Origin: Prevotella sp.
GTDB lineage: Bacteria > Bacteroidota > Bacteroidia > Bacteroidales > Bacteroidaceae
Direction: 5' to 3'
Length of the DNA stretch: 64,000 nucleotides
Assembly: GCA_017471465.1 (NCBI GenBank)
Contig: JAFUTI010000001.1
Span: 1-64,000, forward strand
Shown here in pieces: positions 52,085-59,874 of the stretch (the first letter of the stretch is position 1; the number at the start of each line of letters is the position of its first letter). Below the pieces are notes generated by a model that searched no databases, was not told the DNA's origin, and was given only the letters and a program-made list of their open reading frames with translations. The position numbers were made by a program, and so were the translations under genes.

Positions 52085-53893
52085 ATGGACAAGGTATTTG
52101 AAGAGACAGGACAACTATCTTGGCAGTCAAGACTGCATAACTGGCGAGTAGAGCACGTCAGCGACCGGATGTTCCTGCTCATCTTGGCCTTCCTTGTTGG
52201 TCTCCTGTCGGCAGTAGCCGCTTATCTTCTACACAGCATTATCAACCTGATAGTAGCGCTGCTGACATCGCAGTTCTCTAGCACGTCTGCCAACTGGCTC
52301 TATCTTGTCTATCCAGTCATCGGCATCTACCTCACCTCGCTCTTTGTGCGCTACATCGTCCGCGACGACATCTCCCACGGCATCACCCGCATCCTTTATG
52401 CTATCTCGTCGAACCGTTCGCGGCTGAAGTCACACAACACGTGGTCGTCAGTCATTGCGTCGGCCATTACCATCGGCTTCGGCGGCTCCGTGGGAGCCGA
52501 GGCACCGATAGTGCTGACGGGCTCGGCTATCGGCTCTAACCTCGGTCAGCTGTTCCGTATGGATCGTAAGACACTTATGACGCTTGTGGGGTGCGGAGCG
52601 GCTGGCGCCATCGCTGGCATCTTCAAAGCACCTATTGCCGGGCTCGTCTTCACGCTTGAGGTGCTACTCATCGACATGACGATGTCTTCACTGCTCCCCA
52701 TCCTGGTAAGTTGTGTCACTGCCACATGCTTCACCTACATCTTCAGTGGCGATGCGGCTCTGTTCACCTTCCGTCTCGACAATGAGTGGACTGTACAGCG
52801 CATCCCCGCCTGTCTGCTCCTGGGCATCACCTGCGGCTTGGTGTCGCTATATTTCGTACGAACGATGAGTTTCGCCGAGGGCATCTTTGCACGCTTCAAG
52901 GACAAACCCTACGTGAGGCTGGCCATCGGCGGAACTATGCTGAGCCTGCTCATCTTCCTCTTCCCGGCACTCTTCGGCGAAGGCTATAATAGCATCAACC
53001 TGCTGTTGAACGGCAAGACCGAGGCCGACTGGAACCATCTGCTCGACAACTCTCTTTTTGCCGGACAAGTGTCGATGCTCATTCCCTATATAGCACTCGT
53101 CTTGTTATTTAAGGTGTTTGCCACATCGGCAACCAACGGCGGCGGCGGTTGCGGCGGCACGTTTGCACCGTCGCTGTTCATCGGCTGCTTCACTGGTTTC
53201 CTCTTTTCGCGGCTGTGGAATATGGAGGAGATTGGCGTCTACGTGCCTGAGAAGAACTTTGCGCTCATGGGAATGGCAGGCGTCATGTCGGGCGTTATGC
53301 ACGCTCCGCTGACGGGCATCTTCCTGATAGCTGAGCTTACTGGCGGCTACAGCTTGCTGCTGCCGCTGATGATTGTGGCGGTGTCGTCTTACCTGACCAT
53401 CATCATCTTCGAGCCCCACAGCATCTACGGTTCGCGGCTGGCTAAGGAGGGTAAGCTGCTGACTCACCACACCGATCATGCCGTGCTGACGCTGATGAAC
53501 TTGGAGTCGGTGATTGACCGCGACTATATGGCTGTCTCGCCCGATATGGAGCTGGGGCAGATTGTCAACAAGGTGAGCCGCAGCCACAGCCGCGTCTTGC
53601 CCGTACTGGACGGAGCCGGCACTTTGCTGGGCGAGGTCGACATTATGCACATCCGCAAGGTGATGTTCCGCATAGAGCTGTACCACCACTTCAAGGCCAA
53701 CCAGCTGATGGAAGAGCCGGTGGCAACACTGCTCGACGCAGCGCCGATGGTCAGCGTGATGCGGACGTTCGACAGGACAGGAGCCGAGTGGCTGCCGGTA
53801 GTTGATACCTCCAACCGCCTGAAGGGCTACATTTCGCGTCAGCGTCTCTACACCTTGTATCGGAAGATGGTGCACGACATGAGTGAGGATTGA
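52085..53893 (+). CDS. ClC-family chloride channel/antiporter with CBS domains
   Basis: A 602-residue membrane protein. The ClC domain (about 25-445) has FGGSVGAEAPIVL, with the gating Glu in the GxExP motif, and GGGGCGGTFAPSLFIG (GxFxP). Two CBS domains (about 455-600, LESVIDRDYMAVSPDMELGQ and VATLLDAAPMVSVMRTF) probably sense nucleotides. Whether it is a channel or H+/Cl- exchanger cannot be decided here. It is followed 18 bp later by fmt. Confidence 0.92.
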   Translation: MDKVFEETGQLSWQSRLHNWRVEHVSDRMFLLILAFLVGLLSAVAAYLLHSIINLIVALLTSQFSSTSANWLYLVYPVIGIYLTSLFVRYIVRDDISHGITRILYAISSNRSRLKSHNTWSSVIASAITIGFGGSVGAEAPIVLTGSAIGSNLGQLFRMDRKTLMTLVGCGAAGAIAGIFKAPIAGLVFTLEVLLIDMTMSSLLPILVSCVTATCFTYIFSGDAALFTFRLDNEWTVQRIPACLLLGITCGLVSLYFVRTMSFAEGIFARFKDKPYVRLAIGGTMLSLLIFLFPALFGEGYNSINLLLNGKTEADWNHLLDNSLFAGQVSMLIPYIALVLLFKVFATSATNGGGGCGGTFAPSLFIGCFTGFLFSRLWNMEEIGVYVPEKNFALMGMAGVMSGVMHAPLTGIFLIAELTGGYSLLLPLMIVAVSSYLTIIIFEPHSIYGSRLAKEGKLLTHHTDHAVLTLMNLESVIDRDYMAVSPDMELGQIVNKVSRSHSRVLPVLDGAGTLLGEVDIMHIRKVMFRIELYHHFKANQLMEEPVATLLDAAPMVSVMRTFDRTGAEWLPVVDTSNRLKGYISRQRLYTLYRKMVHDMSED

Positions 53894-53911
53894 TTTGAAA
53901 ACGAAGAGGAA

Positions 53912-54877
53912 ATGAACAAGTCTGATTTGAGAATAGTGTTTATGGGAACGCCTGAGTTTGCGGTTGAGACGCTGCAGGCGCTGGTGGAGAATGCGTATAA
54001 CGTAGTGGCAGTGGTGACGCAGCCGGACAAACCTGTGGGGCGTCATCAGAACGAGTTGCAGGCATCGCCTGTAAAGCAGTATGCCTTAACAAAAGGTTTG
54101 CCCGTTCTGCAGCCGGAGAAGATGAAGGACTCGGCGTTTGTGGAGCAGCTTCGGTCGTACAGGGCTGACTTGCAGGTGGTGGTGGCTTTCCGCATGCTGC
54201 CGGAGGTGGTGTGGGCAATGCCGCGCTATGGCACGTTTAACGTGCATGCCGCCCTGCTGCCTCAGTATCGTGGTGCCGCTCCGATTAACTGGGCTGTCAT
54301 CAATGGTGAGACACAAACGGGCGTGACGACGTTCTTCTTGGATCACGATATCGACACGGGCCGCATCATCCGTCAGTTGCCGTTCGATATCCCCGATACG
54401 GCCGATGTGGAGTATGTCTACGACGGTTTGATGCATCTCGGCGCCCGCATCTGTTTGGAGACGCTCGATCAGATTGTGGCGGCTGACGGCTATCCTGACA
54501 GTATCCCTCAGCGCGCGATGGCCGATTTGAAGGCAGCACCGAAGATCTTCAAGGAAACATGCGAGGTGAACTGGCAGCAGCCGTCGAAACGTGTCTACGA
54601 CTTCGTGCGAGGTCTAAGTCCTTATCCGGGCGCGTGGACGACGCTTGTTGGGCCCGATGGCAAGGAGACAACGCTGAAGCTTTTTCACACGACGAAGACC
54701 GACGTGGCGGGTGGCGAGAGGGTAGGACAGATTGTTGCCGACCGTAAGCATCTGTATGTGACGACGGCCGACGGGCGCCTTCAGATTGACGAACTTCAAT
54801 TGGCCGGTAAGAAACGTATGGACGCCACCTCATTTCTCAACGGCATGAAGGACATTGAAAAATATTTCGTAAGATAA
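53912..54877 (+). CDS. fmt: Methionyl-tRNA formyltransferase
   Basis: A 321-residue enzyme formylating initiator Met-tRNA. IVFMGTPEFAVETLQAL opens the protein, FNVHAALLPQYRGAAPINWAVINGE contains the catalytic Asn-His, and FFLDHDIDTG the catalytic Asp. The C-terminal OB-like domain begins near 210. Gene context with rpe follows the ordinary Bacteroidota pattern. Confidence 0.97.
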   Translation: MNKSDLRIVFMGTPEFAVETLQALVENAYNVVAVVTQPDKPVGRHQNELQASPVKQYALTKGLPVLQPEKMKDSAFVEQLRSYRADLQVVVAFRMLPEVVWAMPRYGTFNVHAALLPQYRGAAPINWAVINGETQTGVTTFFLDHDIDTGRIIRQLPFDIPDTADVEYVYDGLMHLGARICLETLDQIVAADGYPDSIPQRAMADLKAAPKIFKETCEVNWQQPSKRVYDFVRGLSPYPGAWTTLVGPDGKETTLKLFHTTKTDVAGGERVGQIVADRKHLYVTTADGRLQIDELQLAGKKRMDATSFLNGMKDIEKYFVR

Positions 54878-54929
54878 TATAATAAATGGCAGGGCTGCGC
54901 GTTTATAGAATATAAACCGCATAAATAAA

Positions 54930-55085
54930 ATGATTCAGCCTATGCCAATTTCTACACAGCAGATAAAGGACGCCATCGCGCAGATGACAGAAGGAGTAAC
55001 CCCCCGGGAGCACACGCTCAAACTCATAAGAGATTTTGCGTATTCCTACAGAGTAGACAATGACCAGGCGTACAGCTTAAATTAA
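54930..55085 (+). CDS. Small ORF (51 aa) between fmt and rpe
   Basis: Starts ATGATTCAGCCTATG and encodes MIQPMPISTQQIKDAIAQMT..., continuing through a helical, charged stretch (REHTLKLIRDFAYSYRV) to a stop 10 bp before rpe. Cytoplasmic, no membrane segment or signal. The compact spacing, A-rich leader and absence of in-frame interruption favour a real small protein coupled to rpe. I recognise no family. Confidence 0.55.
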   Translation: MIQPMPISTQQIKDAIAQMTEGVTPREHTLKLIRDFAYSYRVDNDQAYSLN

Positions 55086-55095
55086 CAAGAAGACA

Positions 55096-55743
55096 ATGAC
55101 ACTGGTATCACCATCATTGCTGGCAGCCGACTTCCTGCATCTCGACCGCGACATTGAAATGATTAATCGTAGTGAGGCCGACTGGCTTCATCTCGACGTG
55201 ATGGACGGCTCGTTCGTACCAAACATCTCGTTTGGATTTCCGGTGCTCGAAGCGGTCGCTTCGTTGTGTAAGAAACCGCTTGACGTACACTATATGATTG
55301 TGAAGCCTGAGCGCTATATTAGGCAGACGGCAAAACTCGGAGCTATGATGATGAATGTCCACTTGGAGGCCTGCGCCCACCTGCACCGTACGATACAGGA
55401 GATTCACGAGGCCGGCATGAAGGCTGGTGTGACGCTGAATCCTTCGACTCCCGTATTGCTGCTGGAAGACATCATCCACGATGTGGACATGGTACTGTTG
55501 ATGAGTGTCAATCCGGGCTTTGGCGGACAGCAGTTCATAGAAAACACCTTGAAAAAAGCTGGCCAGCTGCGCCGACTGATTGACGAAAGCGGAAGCAAGG
55601 CGCTTATCGAGGTCGACGGCGGCGTGCAGGGAGAGACAGCTCCGCGGCTTGTGAAGGCTGGCGTCGATGTGCTCGTATCAGGCAGCTATGTATTCAAGAG
55701 TAAGACTCCCGAACGGACCATTCACGAGCTGCGTGCCCTGTAG
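55096..55743 (+). CDS. rpe: Ribulose-phosphate 3-epimerase
   Basis: A 215-residue TIM barrel of the pentose phosphate pathway. VSPSLLAADF and HLDVMDGSFVPNISFG (metal and catalytic Asp/His), MSVNPGFGGQQF and EVDGGVQGETA are the family motifs. Normal length. Confidence 0.97.
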   Translation: MTLVSPSLLAADFLHLDRDIEMINRSEADWLHLDVMDGSFVPNISFGFPVLEAVASLCKKPLDVHYMIVKPERYIRQTAKLGAMMMNVHLEACAHLHRTIQEIHEAGMKAGVTLNPSTPVLLLEDIIHDVDMVLLMSVNPGFGGQQFIENTLKKAGQLRRLIDESGSKALIEVDGGVQGETAPRLVKAGVDVLVSGSYVFKSKTPERTIHELRAL

Positions 55744-55773
55744 AGGTACTTACATCCCGATTTGTTGGAGCTG

Positions 55774-56370
55774 TTATTCCAGCACGAGCTCAATATGATA
55801 TTCGCGAGCCATCTTGCGTAGGTTGATGAGGGCATAGCGCATACGTCCGAGCGCGGTGTTAATGCTGACACCTGTCAGCTCGGCTATCTCCTTAAACGAT
55901 AATTGCTGGTAGAACCGCATGAAGACCACTTCACGTTGAGGGGCAGGTAGCGTCTCCATCATGCGGCGGACATCGGTCATCACCTGCTCGTTGACAATCT
56001 CGCTCTCGCGGAAGTTGTCGAGTATCTCGTCACCTTGTAGGTTACTTAGGTCGTTATCGTCGGCCAAGTCAAGGATATGTTCGCTCTTCTGGTTGCGATA
56101 CCAATCCATCACCACATTGTGGGCAATGCGTGTCAGCCAGAAGGAGAATTTTCCCGAGTCAGTATACTTGCCCTCCTGCAGCCTAGTGATGACTTTGACG
56201 AACGTCTCCTGAAAGATGTCGTTAGCCACGTCCTCGTTGCGCACGACGAACATGATATACTGGAACAGGTTTGACTGGGTTCTGGAAAGTAACTCGTCAA
56301 AAGCTTTATTGTTTCCTTCTACATAAAGTAATGCCAACGATTCGTTGGTCATTCCTTCAAATTCCTTCAT
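55774..56370 (-). CDS. ECF-type RNA polymerase sigma factor
   Basis: A 198-residue sigma-70 family protein. Region 2 is DELLSRTQSNLFQYIMFVVRNEDVANDIFQETFVKV with FWLTRIAHNVVMDWYR; region 4 is LPAPQREVVFMRFYQQLSFKEIAELTGVSINTALGRMRYA. No anti-sigma gene is adjacent (convergent with rpe; divergent from the kinase fusion), so its control is not evident. It has its own promoter. Confidence 0.9.
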   Translation of the reverse strand: MKEFEGMTNESLALLYVEGNNKAFDELLSRTQSNLFQYIMFVVRNEDVANDIFQETFVKVITRLQEGKYTDSGKFSFWLTRIAHNVVMDWYRNQKSEHILDLADDNDLSNLQGDEILDNFRESEIVNEQVMTDVRRMMETLPAPQREVVFMRFYQQLSFKEIAELTGVSINTALGRMRYALINLRKMAREYHIELVLE

Positions 56371-56456
56371 ATTATTTTAATTTTTGTTATGAAGTATTGG
56401 TGTTTCGATAGGCAATAAAGTTTTAAGTTTTGAGTTATTATGAATTATTGACGGTG

Positions 56457-56488
56457 CAAAAATAGGTAAAATAATTAAATTTACCAAA
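56457..56488 (-). promoter_or_regulatory. Promoter of the sigma factor gene
   Basis: TTTG (56485-56488), 20-bp spacer and TATTTTTG (56457-56464) on the minus strand, about 87 bp before the start codon. The long A/T-rich leader may carry further control. Confidence 0.75.
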
Positions 56489-56517
56489 TAAAATGGCAAA
56501 AATATAATTTTTTCCTG

Positions 56518-56525
56518 TATCTTTG
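56518..56525 (+). promoter_or_regulatory. -7 box of the kinase-nucleotidyltransferase promoter
   Basis: TATCTTTG, 31 bp before the ATG at 56557. The -33 region is not recognisable. It is divergent from the sigma-factor promoter in a 186-bp gap. Confidence 0.6.
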
Positions 56526-56556
56526 TACTCAGAAAAACCTAAAAACGTCTGAAAAT

Positions 56557-58497
56557 ATGATAAAACTCTTTGTTCCGGGGCGTCTTTGTCTCTTTGGTGA
56601 GCACTCTGACTGGGCTGGTCACTACAGAACGATGAATGCCGAGATAGCTCCCGGTGCCGCCATCGTGACGGGTATTGAGCAGGGTATCATGGCCGAGGTT
56701 GAGAAATCGACGCTGTTTGAAGTGCAGAGTGTGGCTCCCGAGATAGAGAACCAGTGGCAGGACTTTGCCTGCCGCATGGACGAGCAGGAACTGAAGCGTA
56801 TAGCCAAGTCGGGCTCGTTCTTCTGCTACTGTGCTGGTGTGGCTTCGTACATGCTGGAGTGGTACAAGGTGGGTGGCGTCCGTATCAAGATCACGTCGAT
56901 GACCCTTCCCATGAAGTCGGGACTCTCCTCGAGTGCCGCCATCTGTGTCCTCGTAGCGCGCGCGTTCAATTTATTATATAACTTGAATCTAAACACTCTG
57001 GGCGAGATGAATATCGCTTACGTTGGCGAGCTTCGTACGTCGTCACGTTGCGGACGTCTTGATCAGGCTTGCGCCTTTGGCGTGAAGCCCAACTTGATGA
57101 CCTTCGACGGCGACGAGATAGAGGTGCAGTCGCTCAACGTGAAAAGGTCTCTGTTCTGGGTGTTTGCCGACCTCTGTGCCGAGAAGGACACGGTGATGAT
57201 TCTGCGAAGCCTGAATCGCGGCTACCCCTTTGCTTCTGGCGAACGTGAGGAGCGTGAGCAGCAGGCATTGGGACAGCTGAATCAGGACATCGTGCAACGC
57301 GCTGTGAAATACATGGCTGAAGGCGAGGTCGAAAAGCTGGGACAACTTATGACGGAGGCGGAGGCTCTGTTTGACAGCCATATCGCGCCGATGTGTCCTG
57401 AGGAACTGAATGCACCTAAGCTGAAATCAGTCCTTAACGACCCAAAACTCAAAGCCCTTTCCTACGGCGGCAAAGGCGTCGGTTCACATGGCGATGGTTC
57501 CGTACAGTTCCTGGCACGCGACGCTGACTCTCAGCAACAGATTATCGACTACCTGAACGCCCAGGGCATGAAAGCCTATGCACTGACGATTAAGCCTGTT
57601 CACACCGTCCGCCGTGCCATCATACCAGTTGCCGGCTTTGGAACCCGCCTTTATCCGGCCACCCGGTCGCTGAAGAAAGATTTCTTTCCGATACCCTGTC
57701 CCGACGGTATGGTGCGTCCTGTCATCCTCATCCTGCTTGAGGAACTGATGCAAAGCGGCATTGAGGAGGTGTGTCTCGTTTTGGGCAGCGAAGAGGAGCG
57801 TCAGCTCTATGCCGATTTCTTCGAGCGTCCTATCGCCGAGGACCACCTGAACCGTCTGCCTAAGGAGTATCAGGAATACGAGAACCGCATCCTCGATATA
57901 GGCAAGCGCTTGCGCTATGTATACCAGCGCGAGAAACGCGGTTTCGGACATGCTGTCTATCAGGCCGCTGAGTTCGCACGTAACGAGCCCGTACTGCTGA
58001 TGTTGGGTGACACGCTCTACCGATCGTTGACCAATAAACCTTGTGCTTTGCAGCTGATAGAGGAGTATGAGCGCTATAACCGCCTCATTGTCGGTCTCTA
58101 CCCTGTAGCGTTGGGCGACGTTAGCCATTTCGGCATTATGACCGGTATCTGGGAGGACAAGGATGAGCGTATCCTTAATGTGTCGACAGTCCGTGAGAAG
58201 CCGACGCCAGCATTTGCAGAGGAATTCCTTGGCGTGCGTAACGGTATGGGACAGCGCGAATACTGCTCCGTATTCGGACAGTATATCTTGACACCCGAGG
58301 TGTTCAACCAGCTGGCTGCCGATATCAAGCAGGCCGACGAGACGGGTGACCGTCAGCACGAGATAGAACTGACGTCGGCCCTTGAGGCTGTACGCAGTCG
58401 TGTCGGCATGATGGGTGTGCGGCTTTACAGCCAGCGTTTCGATATGGGCAATCCCGCAGCATTGGTTGACACTGTCGCTAAATTTTCACATCTGTAA
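56557..58497 (+). CDS. Fused GHMP sugar kinase and sugar-1-phosphate nucleotidyltransferase
   Basis: A 646-residue two-domain protein. The N-terminal GHMP kinase (about 1-330) has GEHSDWAGHYRTMNAEI (motif 1), LPMKSGLSSSAAIC (motif 2, about 118-132) and GGKGVGSHGDGSVQFL (motif 3, about 303-318), like galactokinase or glucuronokinase. The C-terminal domain (about 350-646) is GalU-like, with RRAIIPVAGFGTRLYPATR near 352. One chain could make an NDP-sugar from a free sugar by two steps, similar in plan but opposite in domain order to Bacteroides Fkp. The sugar is not known; with a pectin locus in the genome, galactose or a uronic acid would fit. It is followed 15 bp later by the dNK pair. Confidence 0.85.
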   Translation: MIKLFVPGRLCLFGEHSDWAGHYRTMNAEIAPGAAIVTGIEQGIMAEVEKSTLFEVQSVAPEIENQWQDFACRMDEQELKRIAKSGSFFCYCAGVASYMLEWYKVGGVRIKITSMTLPMKSGLSSSAAICVLVARAFNLLYNLNLNTLGEMNIAYVGELRTSSRCGRLDQACAFGVKPNLMTFDGDEIEVQSLNVKRSLFWVFADLCAEKDTVMILRSLNRGYPFASGEREEREQQALGQLNQDIVQRAVKYMAEGEVEKLGQLMTEAEALFDSHIAPMCPEELNAPKLKSVLNDPKLKALSYGGKGVGSHGDGSVQFLARDADSQQQIIDYLNAQGMKAYALTIKPVHTVRRAIIPVAGFGTRLYPATRSLKKDFFPIPCPDGMVRPVILILLEELMQSGIEEVCLVLGSEEERQLYADFFERPIAEDHLNRLPKEYQEYENRILDIGKRLRYVYQREKRGFGHAVYQAAEFARNEPVLLMLGDTLYRSLTNKPCALQLIEEYERYNRLIVGLYPVALGDVSHFGIMTGIWEDKDERILNVSTVREKPTPAFAEEFLGVRNGMGQREYCSVFGQYILTPEVFNQLAADIKQADETGDRQHEIELTSALEAVRSRVGMMGVRLYSQRFDMGNPAALVDTVAKFSHL

Positions 58498-58512
58498 AAG
58501 CGTACGGCAGAC

Positions 58513-59175
58513 ATGTATATCGCAGTAGCAGGAAACATTGGCAGCGGGAAGACGACTCTCACGAAGATGTTGGCACGGCACTATCGGTGGGAGCCTCGTT
58601 TCGAGTCTGTAGAGGGAAACCCCTATCTGGATGATTATTATCGTGACATTCAGCGTTGGTCATTTAATCTTGAGGTGTATTTCCTGAAAGAGCGTTTCCG
58701 TGACTTGCTGACTATCCAGCAGGCCGACAAAACGGTCATCCAAGACCGGACAATCTATGAAGGTGTACACGTATTCATGAAGAACAACCACGATATGGGA
58801 CAGCTCTCCGACCGTGACTATGAGACTTGTCAGGAGCTATTCCAGCAGATGTTGCAGATGGTGCACCTGCCCGACCTGATGATCTATCTCCGTGCATCGG
58901 TCCCCCATCTCGTCGGGAATATCCAGCAGCGTGGACGTGACTACGAGCAGACGATGCAACTGGAGTATCTGGAGAATCTCAACCGCCGATATGACGAGTT
59001 CCTGCTACAACGCTATCGTGGCCGACTCCTTGTCGTCGAGAAAGACCCGCTCGACTTTGAACATAATCCCAAAGACTTCGCCAAGATTGTCGACCGTATT
59101 GACAGTACCCTCTTCGGGCTATTCCCGCCATCAGACAACTGGCCATTAAATCCTCCTTCGTCTCACCAATCATAA
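58513..59175 (+). CDS. Deoxynucleoside kinase, first of tandem pair
   Basis: A 220-residue dNK-family salvage kinase. AGNIGSGKTTLTKML is the P-loop; QDRTIYEG is the ERS-like motif; the lid RGRDYEQTMQLEYLENLNRRY follows. Substrate unknown; in lactobacilli a similar tandem pair encodes a dAK/dGK heterodimer. The next gene, 9 bp away, is a paralogue. Confidence 0.88.
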   Translation: MYIAVAGNIGSGKTTLTKMLARHYRWEPRFESVEGNPYLDDYYRDIQRWSFNLEVYFLKERFRDLLTIQQADKTVIQDRTIYEGVHVFMKNNHDMGQLSDRDYETCQELFQQMLQMVHLPDLMIYLRASVPHLVGNIQQRGRDYEQTMQLEYLENLNRRYDEFLLQRYRGRLLVVEKDPLDFEHNPKDFAKIVDRIDSTLFGLFPPSDNWPLNPPSSHQS

Positions 59176-59184
59176 AATCATACT

Positions 59185-59814
59185 ATGCATATCGCAATAG
59201 CAGGAAACATCGGTAGTGGAAAGACTACACTCACCAAGCTACTCGCCCATCGCTATGGATGGACGCCTCGTTTCGAGCCTGTTGACAACAATCCCTATTT
59301 GGCCGATTTCTATGCCGACATGCAGCGTTGGTCGTTCAACCTGCAGGTGTATTTCCTTAACAAGCGCTTTAAGGAAGTTGTAGAAATCTCGAAATCGAAA
59401 GACACGATCATCCAGGATCGTACCATCTTCGAGGATGCCTGCATCTTCGCACCAAACCTGCATGGACAAGGCATGATGTCGGATCGTGACTTCCAGAACT
59501 ATACCGACCTGTTCCATTTGATGATGTCGCTTGTCAAACTGCCCGACCTCATGATTTATATCCGCTCGTCGATACCCACATTGGTAGCGCAGATTCAAAA
59601 GCGTGGACGAGAGTATGAGCAGACGATGCGCCTCGACTATTTGCAGGGGTTGGAGCGGCGCTACGAAGACTGGATTGCCACTTACAAGGGGCAACTCATC
59701 ATTGTCGATGGCGATAATTGCAAGTTTGGCGACAATCCGGAGCACCTGAAGCAGGTGACTGACATGATTGACGCCAAACTATTTGGTTTGTTCCCAATGG
59801 ACGACAGCATCTGA
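59185..59814 (+). CDS. Deoxynucleoside kinase, second of tandem pair
   Basis: A 209-residue paralogue of the preceding kinase, sharing AGNIGSGKTTLTKLL, QDRTIFED and the lid RGREYEQTMRLDYLQGLERRY. It differs in the substrate region between them (HGQGMMSDRDFQNY against HDMGQLSDRDYETC). The two probably divide deoxypurine substrates or form a heterodimer. Confidence 0.88.
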   Translation: MHIAIAGNIGSGKTTLTKLLAHRYGWTPRFEPVDNNPYLADFYADMQRWSFNLQVYFLNKRFKEVVEISKSKDTIIQDRTIFEDACIFAPNLHGQGMMSDRDFQNYTDLFHLMMSLVKLPDLMIYIRSSIPTLVAQIQKRGREYEQTMRLDYLQGLERRYEDWIATYKGQLIIVDGDNCKFGDNPEHLKQVTDMIDAKLFGLFPMDDSI

Positions 59815-59831
59815 CGGTGCCGCCCTTTTGC

Positions 59832-59874
59832 TTGCGCAAGGCAGCGATGCTTATTTGCGCAAGGCAGCAATGCT
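59832..59874. repeat. 20-bp duplication across the valS stop codon
   Basis: TTGCGCAAGGCAGCRATGCT occurs at 59832-59851 and 59855-59874 (one difference, 23 bp apart). The right copy encodes the last residues of ValRS; the left lies after its stop. It looks like a tandem duplication, with the stop codon in between. Confidence 0.85.
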
